Made by a program: the position numbers and the translations under genes. From DASPSR01 sp035498715 (GTDB lineage: Bacteria; Nitrospirota; UBA9217), in assembly GCA_035498715.1 (NCBI GenBank), contig DATJZV010000077.1, positions 1-42,805 on the forward strand: DNA of 42,805 nt. The letters run 5' to 3'. Position 1 is the first letter of the stretch. Each line of letters starts with the position of its first letter. Shown piece by piece: positions 1 through 8,063 of this stretch. A model generated the notes under the pieces. It saw nothing but the letters and a program-made list of their open reading frames with translations. It made no database searches and had not been told where the DNA came from.

Positions 1-1002
1 TGCAAGGTCATTCGCGGCGGCGTGCTCAGAAGCCACAAAGGAGTGAACCTCCCGGGCGCAAACCTCTCTCTTCCTTCGCTCACTCACAAGGATAAGGCAG
101 ACCTCCGATTCGGCATCGCCCAAGGGGTGGACTATATCGCACTCTCTTTCGTGCGCACTGCCAATGACATCAGCGCCACCCGTCTGTTCCTAAAGGCACA
201 CGGCGCGGACATCCCGATCATCGCTAAGATTGAGAGAGCGGAGGCCATACAAAACCTTGAAGAGATCATCGATGCCGCTGACGGGATCATGGTCGCAAGG
301 GGCGACCTGGGTGTGGAGATGTCGCCCGAACAGGTGCCGCTTCTCCAAAAAAAGATCATCGAGGCCTGCAACCAGGCTGAAAAGCCGGTAATCACAGCCA
401 CGCAGATGCTCGAAAGCATGATAGAGAATCCCCAGCCCACGCGGGCCGAGGCATCGGATGTGGCGAACGCCATCCTCGACGGCACTGACTGCGTCATGCT
501 CTCAGGCGAAACTGCGATGGGCAAATACCCGGCGCAGGCTGTGGAGGTCATGGCAAGGATCGCCATGCAGGCAGAGACGTCACTATCCCCCATTCCGCCA
601 GACAGTGACATATCGGGCCCTGATGAGAGCGTGGCCCATGCGGCCTGCCGCGCCGCGGAGGAGCAGCAGGCACAGGCGATCGTAACCTTTACCCAGTCCG
701 GCTCCACGGCCCTCCTGGTCTCCAAGCACCGGCCCAGGATGCGCATCATTGCGCCAACGCCCTTCGAACTGGTTGCCAGAAAGATGTCGCTCTACTGGGG
801 CGTAACACCGATCATCCTGAAAACTAAACGCACCACCGACAACATGATAGCGAGCGTCGAACGCGCTATGCACTTTGGCAGGCTCGTAAGGCGACACGAC
901 CTCATTGTGATCACCGCCGGCGTGCCCATCGGCGTTGCCGGCAGCACGAACATGATGAAAATTCATCGAGTCGGCGAGGTCAAAGGGCTGGAAGCACGGT
1001 AG
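1..1002 (+). CDS. pyk: Pyruvate kinase, 3' part (5' end outside window)
   Basis: The last step of glycolysis: phosphoenolpyruvate plus ADP to pyruvate plus ATP, in the cytosol. The frame is open from the first base, so the true start lies upstream; 333 residues are visible out of about 470-480 usual for the family. Seen: GGVLRSHKGVNLPG at the left edge, the active-site signature IIAKIERAEA, the metal/substrate motif MVARGDLGVE, ATQMLESM, and LSGETAMGKYP. The C-terminal allosteric domain follows and ends normally, with no fused PEP-utiliser domain. No clear terminator is visible before the next gene. The family call is secure; only the N-terminal third is missing. Confidence 0.97.
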   Translation, partial: CKVIRGGVLRSHKGVNLPGANLSLPSLTHKDKADLRFGIAQGVDYIALSFVRTANDISATRLFLKAHGADIPIIAKIERAEAIQNLEEIIDAADGIMVARGDLGVEMSPEQVPLLQKKIIEACNQAEKPVITATQMLESMIENPQPTRAEASDVANAILDGTDCVMLSGETAMGKYPAQAVEVMARIAMQAETSLSPIPPDSDISGPDESVAHAACRAAEEQQAQAIVTFTQSGSTALLVSKHRPRMRIIAPTPFELVARKMSLYWGVTPIILKTKRTTDNMIASVERAMHFGRLVRRHDLIVITAGVPIGVAGSTNMMKIHRVGEVKGLEAR

Positions 1003-1151
1003 AGCTCCTCCCGTAGAGTTGGCGGTTCCTATGATGCCGCGACACATCTTCCTGCCCAAACGGGGATTGCCGTCACGGGGGTAACGGCTGACTCCTGAAA
1101 AACGGGATACTGGTTCCAATGAAACAACCTCAACCGCTTTCAGGACAAATC

Positions 1152-1179
1152 TTGATGAGTGACCTTATTTTGTTATAAA
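1152..1179 (+). promoter_or_regulatory. Weak candidate promoter for the CBS gene
   Basis: TTGATG (1152-1157), a 16-nt spacer, then TATAAA (1174-1179). The predicted start of transcription near 1186 would cut into the Shine-Dalgarno at 1184-1190, so the assignment is doubtful. Confidence 0.3.
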
Positions 1180-1194
1180 AAACGGAGGTGAAGA

Positions 1195-1626
1195 ATGAAA
1201 GTACGGGATTTGCTTGATTCTAAAGGAAAAGAAATCGTATCGATCAATGCCGATAGTTCTGTAGAGGACGCAATCCGGTCCATGCACAACCGGAAGATCA
1301 GCGCAATCATTGTGACTGACCTGGGAAAAACTGTCGGGATCTTCACGGAACGGGATGTCGTGCGATGCTACATAGCCTCCGGCGGCAAAAGTTTCCATGA
1401 TCTCAAGGTAAGGGATTATATGGTGACTGATCTTATCGTCGCCGTGCCCGAAGATGACATAACCGATATCTCCGTGATCATGGTTGAAAAAAACATCCGG
1501 CATTTACCCGTTCTGGAAGGCGCCAAGGTCATCGGCATGCTTTCGATCCGCGACATCATCCAGACACAGGTGAAGAAACTCACCTCCGAAATCCATTATC
1601 TGAAAGATTACATTACCGGATTCTGA
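1195..1626 (+). CDS. Two-CBS-domain protein
   Basis: A stand-alone Bateman module of 143 residues: two CBS repeats (about residues 7-60 and 75-130) that together form an adenosyl-nucleotide (AMP/ATP/SAM) sensing pocket. Seen: the repeats begin VRDLLDSKGKEIVSI and VRDYMVTDLIVAV, and each contains the typical T/S-x-x-D-hydrophobic turn (GIFTERDVVR; GMLSIRDII). No enzyme, transporter or DNA-binding domain is attached, so the partner is unknown. A strong GGAGGTG lies 5 nt before the ATG. Such small CBS proteins are common in anaerobes, and their targets cannot be told from sequence. It is probably transcribed alone. Confidence 0.9.
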   Translation: MKVRDLLDSKGKEIVSINADSSVEDAIRSMHNRKISAIIVTDLGKTVGIFTERDVVRCYIASGGKSFHDLKVRDYMVTDLIVAVPEDDITDISVIMVEKNIRHLPVLEGAKVIGMLSIRDIIQTQVKKLTSEIHYLKDYITGF

Positions 1627-1956
1627 ACACGGCGGTACACTTGATTCACCGACAGGATCGCGGCGCCGCTCACGGGACAGGACCAGGGAGGGAAGATTGC
1701 AATGAAGCAGTCCGCGATCCCGTCTTCTCTTTCTGCATATTGCTTCCTGATCTCGGAGCCAACCAATCAATAAACACCATTAGATAATCATGAGCACAGA
1801 GGTCATGGCCGACTGTTGCATGGCAACGGCGATTAGGCTTGCTCGATGGCAGCGTTTATTTTCACGATGAGAATAAAAAGAAGATGCAAATTGTATTTTT
1901 TTAGTGCAAAAAAGAATCTCTCATGATAATATATAATAATTTTATTAATTTTCCTT
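1627..1956 (+). other. Intergenic region before the formate dehydrogenase operon
   Basis: No convincing gene. Two structures are visible. A perfect 9-bp inverted repeat pairs GGATCGCGG (1655-1663) with CCGCGATCC (1712-1720) across a 48-nt loop, followed by a pyrimidine-rich stretch. GTTGC/GCAAC is an inverted repeat at 1815-1819/1823-1827. From about 1875 the DNA becomes very AT-rich, and TATAAT at 1932-1937 is the best -10 candidate for the formate dehydrogenase operon, though I find no good -35 at the right distance. Confidence 0.5.
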
Positions 1957-2415
1957 ATGAACGATTCTCTTGAAAAAATCATCCAAAACTACCGCCGGGA
2001 AGGCGGGAACGTGATCACGCTTCTTCAGGAAACGCAGGAGGCTTATGGGTATATTCCGCGCGAGGCCATTGACGTCTTCGCGGAGACGCTCAATATCGCC
2101 CCCAGCCGTTTCTACGGCGTCGCAACCTTCTACGCACAGTTCCGCCTGACCCCGGTCGGAAAGAACAAAATTACGGCCTGTTGTGGCACTGCCTGCCATG
2201 TGCGCGGTGCCGAGCGGATCCTCAATAGTCTGAAGCGAGAGCTTAACCTCGCGGAGACCGAAGATACCACGAAGGACCGTGAATTTACCATCGAAAAAGT
2301 CGCCTGCCTCGGATTTTGCAGTTTTGCCCCGGTGGTCCTGATCAACGACAATGTGCACGGGAAAACGAATTCCGACTCCTTGCTCAAAGAGCTGCGGGCA
2401 ATGAGGAAAAAGTAA
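1957..2415 (+). CDS. nuoE: NuoE-like [2Fe-2S] subunit of formate dehydrogenase complex
   Basis: A 152-residue thioredoxin-like ferredoxin of the NuoE/HoxE/FdsG/HydC family. It passes electrons between the flavin subunit and other clusters of a cytosolic NAD(P)-linked complex. Seen: the N-terminal helical bundle (about residues 1-75) and four cluster ligands in the order C-x4-C (in CCGTACHVRG) and C-x3-C (in ACLGFCSFAP). The next gene begins with a GTG directly after this TAA, so the two are coupled. No Shine-Dalgarno is visible before the ATG, which follows an AT-rich stretch. The neighbours (a NuoF homologue, then formate dehydrogenase) show that it belongs to a soluble formate dehydrogenase and not to complex I. 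Confidence 0.93.
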   Translation: MNDSLEKIIQNYRREGGNVITLLQETQEAYGYIPREAIDVFAETLNIAPSRFYGVATFYAQFRLTPVGKNKITACCGTACHVRGAERILNSLKRELNLAETEDTTKDREFTIEKVACLGFCSFAPVVLINDNVHGKTNSDSLLKELRAMRKK

Positions 2416-4194
2416 GTGGAAAGCCCGACCGTCATACGCATCTGCATGGGGCCAGCGGGGATCGCCGCGGGCGGCAAACACGTTCTTGAAGCGTTTAGAG
2501 TTGCCCTTGCGCAGTCCAGCGCGCAGGCATCGGTCAAAGAGAACTGCTCCTCCCACCAGGTGGGATGCCTCGGGCTCTGCGCGCGCGACGTCCTTGTGGA
2601 GGTCCACAAGGACGGTTCCAAGATCGTTTATCAATACGTAAAACCCGAGATGGTCCAGCGAATCGTGGACGAGCACCTTGTCGGCGGCACCCCGGTCAAG
2701 GAATGGCTCGTCGACGATGCCTATAACGCATTTTACAAGAAGCAGGTCAAGGTGGTCCTGTCCGACTGCGGCCGCATCGACCCCGAAGAGATCGACGCCT
2801 ACCAGGCCGTCGGCGGATACGAGGCCGCGAAGGAAGTGCTCCATTCCTGGTTCCCGGAAGAGGTCATTGAAGAGATAAAGATGTCTGGGCTCCGGGGGCG
2901 CGGCGGCGCAGGGTTCCCCACGGGGCTCAAATGGGAACTGGGGAGGAAATCTCCAGGCACGACCAAGTACATCGTCTGCAACGCCGATGAAGGCGACCCC
3001 GGCGCTTTCATGGACCGCGCTGTGATCGAGGGGAATCCCCATGCCGTGATCGAAGGCATGATCGTCGGCGCCTATGCGATCTGCGCGCACCACGGCTACG
3101 TCTATATCCGTGCCGAGTATCCCCTCGCTGTCGAGCGTTTAAAGCGGGCTCTTGAGCAGGCTACTGCAAGGGGTTTTCTCGGCAGGAACATCTTCGGCAC
3201 CGATTTCGACCTGGACATCAAAATCAAGCTCGGCGCTGGCGCATTCGTCTGCGGAGAAGAAACGGCGCTCATCGCATCCATAGAAGGCCAGCGGGGCACA
3301 CCGCGGGCAAAACCACCCTTCCCCGTGCACAAGGGTCTGTGGCAGAAACCCACGGTCATCAACAATGTCGAGACCCTGGCAAACATCCCTTACATCATCA
3401 GGCGAGGCTGCGCGTGGTATGCTTCGTACGGTACGGAACGCTCGCGGGGCACGAAAGTCTTCGCGCTCACAGGCAAGATCAAGAACCCCGGCCTCATCGA
3501 GGTCCCCATGGGCATCACGCTGCGCGAGATCATTGAGGACATTGGTGGCGGCATCGAAAGCGGGAAACCATTAAAAGCCATCCAAACCGGCGGCCCTTCA
3601 GGGGGCTGTATCCCAGCAGGAATGCTCGACATGAACGTGGACTACGAATCCCTTGCCAAGGTCGGCTCCATTGTGGGATCGGGCGGCATGATCGTTCTTG
3701 ATCAGGACGACTGCATGGTGAACATGGCACAATATTTCATCCAGTTCACCCAGACGGAATCCTGCGGCAAATGTGTACCCTGCCGGATCGGCACCAAAAG
3801 GCTTCTCGAGACCCTCAACCGGATCACCAAGGGGCACGGCAGGAGCGGTGATATCGAACGGCTCGAGAAGCTCTCCGCCGGCATCAAGTCCACTTCGCTC
3901 TGCGGCCTGGGCCAGACTGCGCCCAATCCGATCCTCAGCACAATCAGGTATTTCCGGGAAGAATTCGAGACGCATATCAGGGACAAGAAATGTCCCGCAA
4001 AAGTGTGCAAGAACCTCCTGACCTACTCGATCAACCAGGATGCCTGCAAGGCCTGCGGAGCCTGCCTCAAGGCATGCCCGTCACATGCGATCACGGGGGC
4101 GAAGAAGACTCCCCACAAGATCGATCCGGCCAAGTGCATCAGATGCGGTTCCTGTTTTGAGGTCTGTAAGTTCAATTCCGTGGAGAGGGAGTGA
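2416..4194 (+). CDS. nuoF: NuoF-like flavin/NAD(P)-binding subunit with extra ferredoxin domains
   Basis: The 592-residue diaphorase subunit of the formate dehydrogenase complex, binding FMN and NAD(P)H. Domain order as seen: a thioredoxin-like [2Fe-2S] domain (about 1-75), the NuoF Rossmann-like FMN/NAD core (RGRGGAGFPTG at 160-170; GAGAFVCGEETAL), the SLBB segment, the N3-type [4Fe-4S] ligands C450, C453, C456 and C496, and a C-terminal 2x[4Fe-4S] ferredoxin (C544, C547, C550, C554; C574, C577, C580, C584). This layout is that of HydB/HndC of electron-bifurcating hydrogenases. Oddity: the N-terminal domain reads CMGPAG where C-x4-C is expected, so one of four cluster ligands (position 15) is glycine; C44, C51 and C55 are present. 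Start is GTG, abutting the previous stop. Confidence 0.94.
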   Translation: MESPTVIRICMGPAGIAAGGKHVLEAFRVALAQSSAQASVKENCSSHQVGCLGLCARDVLVEVHKDGSKIVYQYVKPEMVQRIVDEHLVGGTPVKEWLVDDAYNAFYKKQVKVVLSDCGRIDPEEIDAYQAVGGYEAAKEVLHSWFPEEVIEEIKMSGLRGRGGAGFPTGLKWELGRKSPGTTKYIVCNADEGDPGAFMDRAVIEGNPHAVIEGMIVGAYAICAHHGYVYIRAEYPLAVERLKRALEQATARGFLGRNIFGTDFDLDIKIKLGAGAFVCGEETALIASIEGQRGTPRAKPPFPVHKGLWQKPTVINNVETLANIPYIIRRGCAWYASYGTERSRGTKVFALTGKIKNPGLIEVPMGITLREIIEDIGGGIESGKPLKAIQTGGPSGGCIPAGMLDMNVDYESLAKVGSIVGSGGMIVLDQDDCMVNMAQYFIQFTQTESCGKCVPCRIGTKRLLETLNRITKGHGRSGDIERLEKLSAGIKSTSLCGLGQTAPNPILSTIRYFREEFETHIRDKKCPAKVCKNLLTYSINQDACKACGACLKACPSHAITGAKKTPHKIDPAKCIRCGSCFEVCKFNSVERE

Positions 4195-4196
4195 CC

Positions 4197-6905
4197 ATGG
4201 CCCGGATAACCATAAACGACAAGGAACTCACCGTTCCCAACAATGTTACGATCCTTGAAGCGGCACGTCAGAACGGTATATACATCCCTACGCTCTGCAA
4301 TCACCCCAAGCTCACGCCGTCCGGTGGCTGCCGCCTGTGCATCGTACGGGTCAACGGCATACCACGACCCGTGGCCTCCTGCACCACTCCGGTGACCGAC
4401 GGCATGGAGGTCACCACGTCGACAACGGAGATCGAGGATCTGCGCAAACTCGTCCTTGAGCTGATCATCTCCGACCATCCCAATGACTGCATGGTCTGCG
4501 AGGCCACGGGCAACTGTGCGCTCCAGGAGCTTGCCTACGCCTATGACGTCCGCGGGATCGAGTATGCCGGGGAACGACGCTTCTACGCGAAGCGCGACGG
4601 GAATCCCTTCATCGAGCGCGACCTGGAAAAGTGCATCCTCTGCGGCAGGTGCGTCAGGGTCTGCAGCGAGGTGCAGGGCGTCGAGGCCATCGATTTCGGA
4701 TACCGGGGATTCAACGCCAAAATCTGCACGAACTACGAGGACGATCTCAATTGCGAATTCTGCGGCCAGTGCGTTTCCGTCTGTCCTACCGGCGCGTTGA
4801 CCGGCAAGCAGTGGGCCCGGAAAGGGAGATACCAGGACATCAGGCAGGTCAGCACGATCTGCACCTACTGCGGCACGGGATGCAACATCACTGCCCATGT
4901 GAAGGACAACGAGATCATCCGCATCACGTCAAAGCCGGACACCATGAACGAGGGCTGGCTCTGTGTAAAGGGCCGTTTCGGGTACAAGTTCGTGAACAGC
5001 CCCGACCGGCTCAAGGTGCCCCTGATCAGGCGAGATGTACAGTTCGAAGAGGTGACCTGGGATGAGGCCTTCGCGTACACGGCGGGAAGGCTCAAGGCGA
5101 TCAGGGACAAGTACGGCGTTGATGCCATCGGCGGCCTGTCCTCGGCCCGCTGCACCAACGAGGAGAACTACGCATTCCAGAAGTTCATGCGCGCGGCGGT
5201 CGGCACCAATAATGTCGACCACTGCGCCCGTCTCTGACACTCTCCAACGGTGGCCGGGCTGGCCACCATTTTCGGTTCGGGTGCCATGACGAACTCCATC
5301 CGCGAGATTGAGGGGATGGAGGTCATCTTCATCATCGGCTCCAATACCAAGGAGACCCACCCGGTCATCGCGAACAGAATGATCAAGGCCTTCCGGAAGG
5401 GTGCGAAGATAATCGTGGCCGATCCGCGGAACATTCCTATGGTCAAGTTTGCCGAGGTGTTCCTGAAAATGCGGCCGGGCACTGACATTGCCCTCCTGAA
5501 CGGGATCGCCCATGTCATTGTGATGGAAGGTCTCCAGAACGAAGAATTCATCCGCGAAAAGACCGAGGGATACGATGCATGGAAACAAAGCATCCGGGAT
5601 TTCACGCCTGAGAAGGTGGAAAAGGCCACCGGCATCCCGAAGGACGATATCGTAAAGGCCGCAAGGCTCTACGGCAGGTCGCGCCGTGCGGGCATCTTCT
5701 ACACCATGGGCATCACCCAGCATATCTGCGGCACCGACAACGTGCGGGCCGTAGCAAACCTCGCAACGCTCACGGGCAACGTCGGACGGGAGTTCACGGG
5801 CGTCAATCCACTCCGGGGGCAGAACAATGTCCAGGGCGCCTCGGATGCGGCATGTCTCCCGAACGTCTATCCCGGGTACCAGCGAGTCGACGATCCCGCC
5901 GTCAGACAGAAGTTCGAACAGGCCTGGGGTGTGGAGCTTTCTCCGAAACCCGGGCTCACCGCCACGGAGATGATGAACGACGCTGTGGATGGCAAGCTCA
6001 AGGCGATGTACATCATGGGTGAGAACCCGATCATCACGGACCCCAACATGCACCACACGATCAAGGCGCTCAATTCTCTCGAGTTCCTTGTGGTGCAGGA
6101 CATCTTCATGACCGAGACCGCAGCGCTGGCGAATGTGATCTTTCCCGCAACCTGTGCCTTTGAGAAGGACGGGACGTTCACCAATACGGAGCGGAGAGTG
6201 CAGCGGGTGCGCAAGGTGGTCGAACCGCCAGGCAGGGCGCGGAACGACCTCGCCATCATCAGCAGGATGTCGAGGGCCATGCGATATCCCCTCGAATACG
6301 ATTTCCCAGAACAGGTCCTGGAGGAATTCGGCAGGCTCTGGCCCGCCCTCGGCGGGATCACCTACGACAGGATCGCGACCAACGGGCTTGCCTGGCCCTG
6401 TCCCTCAAAAGACCATCCCGGAACGGAATATCTCTATAAGGACGGGTTCCCGAGAGGGAAGGTCCCCTTCGTGACTGTTCCCTTCAATCCTCCCGCGGAA
6501 GTGACCAATGATGAATACCCCTTTATACTGACAACCGGTAGGAACCTGTACCAGTACCATTCGGGATCGATGACGAGGCGGGTCAACGCCATTGAGAAGC
6601 ATGCCGGCGAGGCCTATGTTGAATTAAATCCTGCCGACGGCAGGAAACTCGGCGTTGTGAACGGCGAGATGATCAGGGTCCGTTCACGGCGCGGAAAGGT
6701 GGATATTAAGGCAAGGATCTCCCGCCGTGTTTCCGAGGGTACGATCTTCATCCCCATGCACTACCGGGAGGCCGCCGCGAACGTGATCACGAATGATGCA
6801 CTCGACCCGGTCGTCAAGATCCCGGAGCTCAAGGTCTGCGCCGTGAAAATAGAAGTGATGACAAAGAGGCAGGAAGAGCTTACCACCGCTACGTCGAAAG
6901 TATGA
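4197..6905 (+). CDS. fdhF: Selenocysteine-containing formate dehydrogenase, catalytic subunit
   Basis: Oxidises formate to CO2 (or the reverse) at a Mo/W bis-pyranopterin site; 902 residues. Seen from the N-terminus: a NuoG-like [2Fe-2S] domain (C34, C45, C48, C62), a His-Cys cluster segment (DHPNDCMVC), two [4Fe-4S] clusters (C146-C156 and C186-C196), the molybdopterin-domain cluster (C222, C225, C229, C256), then the active site. There TGA at 5235-5237 lies in frame, giving CARLU(Sec347)HSPTVAGL, which matches the Sec motif of known formate dehydrogenases. The C-terminal molybdopterin-dinucleotide domain is intact to the TAA-type end at 6905. I chose ATG 4197 (GGAGAGGGAG upstream) over the GTG at 4191. 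Automated calling would split this gene at the TGA. SelA/B/C/D must be encoded elsewhere. Confidence 0.95.
5235..5267 (+). promoter_or_regulatory. UGA selenocysteine codon and bacterial SECIS-like hairpin
   Basis: TGA (5235-5237), 11 nt, then a perfect 7-bp stem GGTGGCC (5249-5255) / GGCCACC (5261-5267) closing a GGGCT loop. E. coli fdhF also has 11 nt between its UGA and the apical SECIS stem. Translation stays open on both sides, and the peptide context is a formate dehydrogenase active site. Confidence 0.9.
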
Positions 6906-6995
6906 TAAAAGTGTTCGAACGACTGGCTCGAGTATGTGTTCAGAAGGGAAATGTCTAAGCAGGTCTGCAACAATGATGAGGCTTGCTCCGGTAAC

Positions 6996-7029
6996 GAAAA
7001 AAGCCGGGAACGATATGCTGATCCCGGCT
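6996..7029 (-). terminator. Rho-independent terminator for the zinc-ribbon gene
   Basis: Read on the minus strand: AGCCGGGA (7029-7022), a 12-nt loop, TCCCGGCT (7009-7002), then a run of six T residues. It lies about 25 nt beyond the stop at 7053. Confidence 0.8.
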
Positions 7030-7052
7030 CCGTCGATCACTCCAGATCATGG

Positions 7053-7358
7053 TCACTCTTCATCGTAGTTCGGATTAGCCGGCTTGCCGTGCTCCCGCAG
7101 ATATTCATGGCTGAAGGCCGGTATCACGCCCTTGTCCCCGTTCTGCGGATGGATCATGAACCGGTAGGATACCAGCTGGCCGACAGTCTCCATCATGTGG
7201 TTCCAACCCTTCTTGAACAGCGTACATTCATTGTTGAAGCAGACCCAGAGATAAGGCGAGTCCCAGTCCAGGTAGCGTGAATCCATCTGCTCCATGACCG
7301 ACTTGCAGTAAGGGCAGGTCGGAGCCTCCGTAACCTTGCATTTTTCCGTTTCCATCAT
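7053..7358 (-). CDS. Small zinc-ribbon protein of unknown function
   Basis: A 101-residue soluble protein. Near the N-terminus it has CPYC (about residue 15), then CFNNEC about 25 residues later, a four-cysteine knuckle like that of Ogr/Delta-type zinc fingers. The rest has several aromatic residues and no other recognisable domain. I take the ATG at 7358 (GGAGG, 5 nt spacer) and not the earlier in-frame ATG at 7370, which would place the Shine-Dalgarno inside the gene. It has its own promoter and terminator, so it is monocistronic. Its lone position beside rubrerythrin hints at a stress role, but no function can be assigned. Confidence 0.8.
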   Translation of the reverse strand: MMETEKCKVTEAPTCPYCKSVMEQMDSRYLDWDSPYLWVCFNNECTLFKKGWNHMMETVGQLVSYRFMIHPQNGDKGVIPAFSHEYLREHGKPANPNYDEE

Positions 7359-7373
7359 AAAAACCTCCATCGG

Positions 7374-7395
7374 ATGACGGGAAATTATACGTCAT
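7374..7395 (-). promoter_or_regulatory. Inverted repeat flanking the -10 box (candidate operator)
   Basis: ATGACG (7374-7379) and CGTCAT (7390-7395) are perfect inverted half-sites 10 nt apart. The -10 hexamer of the zinc-ribbon gene (7384-7389) sits between them. A repressor there would block the polymerase. Confidence 0.4.
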
Positions 7396-7412
7396 CTCTG
7401 GCCACTTTGCAA
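7384..7412 (-). promoter_or_regulatory. Sigma70-type promoter of the zinc-ribbon gene
   Basis: Read on the minus strand: TTGCAA (7412-7407), 17 nt, TATAAT (7389-7384). Transcription from about 7377 gives a short leader that holds the GGAGG. Confidence 0.7.
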
Positions 7413-7425
7413 CAGAAAATCTTGT

Positions 7426-7998
7426 TCAATAGTTCACGGTCCAGAGCTCAAAATAGCTCTTGGGATGCAGGCACGTAGGACATAGCTCCGGTGCGTCTGT
7501 GCCTTCGTGATGATAGCCACAGTTCCGGCAGACCCACGTCGTGGGTGCATCCTTTTTAAAGACCTTCCCCTTGGTCAGATTTTCCAGTAGCTTCCGATAC
7601 CGCTTTTCATGCTCTACTTCCACTTTGGCGATGAATCGGAATGCAGTTGCCACATCGACGAAGCCTTCCTGCTGTGCAGTGTCCGCGGCTCCGGGGTAGA
7701 GCTTCGTCCACTCCTCGTTTTCTCCCTCCGCTGCCGAAAGAAGGTTCTCGGCCGTGGTCCCGATGCGCCCTGCCGGGAAGGTCGCCGTGAATTCGGCCAT
7801 GCCACCTTCAAGGAATTTGAAGAACCGCTTGGCATGCTCCTTTTCATTCTCCGCAGTCTCGAGAAAGAATGCCGCTATCTGCTCGAATCCTTCTTTCTTC
7901 GCTGCACTCGCGAAGTAAGTGTACCGGTTCCTTGCCTGGGACTCTCCGGCAAAAGCCGAGAGAAGGTTCTTCTCAGTCCTGGTTCCTTTGATTTTCAT
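7426..7998 (-). CDS. rbr: Rubrerythrin
   Basis: A non-haem di-iron peroxidase of anaerobes that reduces H2O2 in the cytosol with electrons from rubredoxin or NADH. 190 residues, full length. Seen: a four-helix ferritin-like domain with the iron ligand motifs ESQARNRY, ENEKEHAKR and EVEHEKRY, then a C-terminal rubredoxin domain with C157, C160, C173 and C176. A clear Shine-Dalgarno (AGGAGAT) precedes the ATG. It lies downstream of OsmC and a phospholipase-D gene on the same strand; OsmC also removes peroxides, so this is a plausible oxidative-stress cluster. Probably separately transcribed, as the gap to the upstream gene is 65 nt. Confidence 0.97.
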   Translation of the reverse strand: MKIKGTRTEKNLLSAFAGESQARNRYTYFASAAKKEGFEQIAAFFLETAENEKEHAKRFFKFLEGGMAEFTATFPAGRIGTTAENLLSAAEGENEEWTKLYPGAADTAQQEGFVDVATAFRFIAKVEVEHEKRYRKLLENLTKGKVFKKDAPTTWVCRNCGYHHEGTDAPELCPTCLHPKSYFELWTVNY

Positions 7999-8063
7999 AA
8001 TGATCTCCTATTGATTAATACCACTTCCAGGCCAGTTGCTTTGCAATCTTGTCAGCTTCTCCC

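Noticed and set aside
1003..1194. A riboswitch (cyclic-di-GMP type) before the CBS gene.
   Set aside because: Small GC-rich stems exist, but none of the conserved riboswitch sequence blocks are present.
1870..1956. A sigma54 or clear sigma70 promoter for the formate dehydrogenase operon.
   Set aside because: No GG-N10-GC pair of the sigma54 type; TATAAT at 1932 lacks a -35 at 16-18 nt. Only an AT-rich promoter-like region can be stated.
1945..3093. Long minus-strand open frame (382 codons) opposite nuoE/nuoF.
   Set aside because: It is antisense to two well-supported genes with conserved motifs; high GC at third positions keeps the opposite strand open.
4929..6056. Long minus-strand open frame (375 codons) opposite fdhF.
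   Set aside because: Antisense to the Sec formate dehydrogenase; composition is that of a shadow frame.
5250..6905. A separate formate dehydrogenase gene starting at GTG 5250.
   Set aside because: It is the same frame as 4197-5234 across a UGA in a Sec motif with a SECIS-like hairpin; there is no Shine-Dalgarno before 5250.
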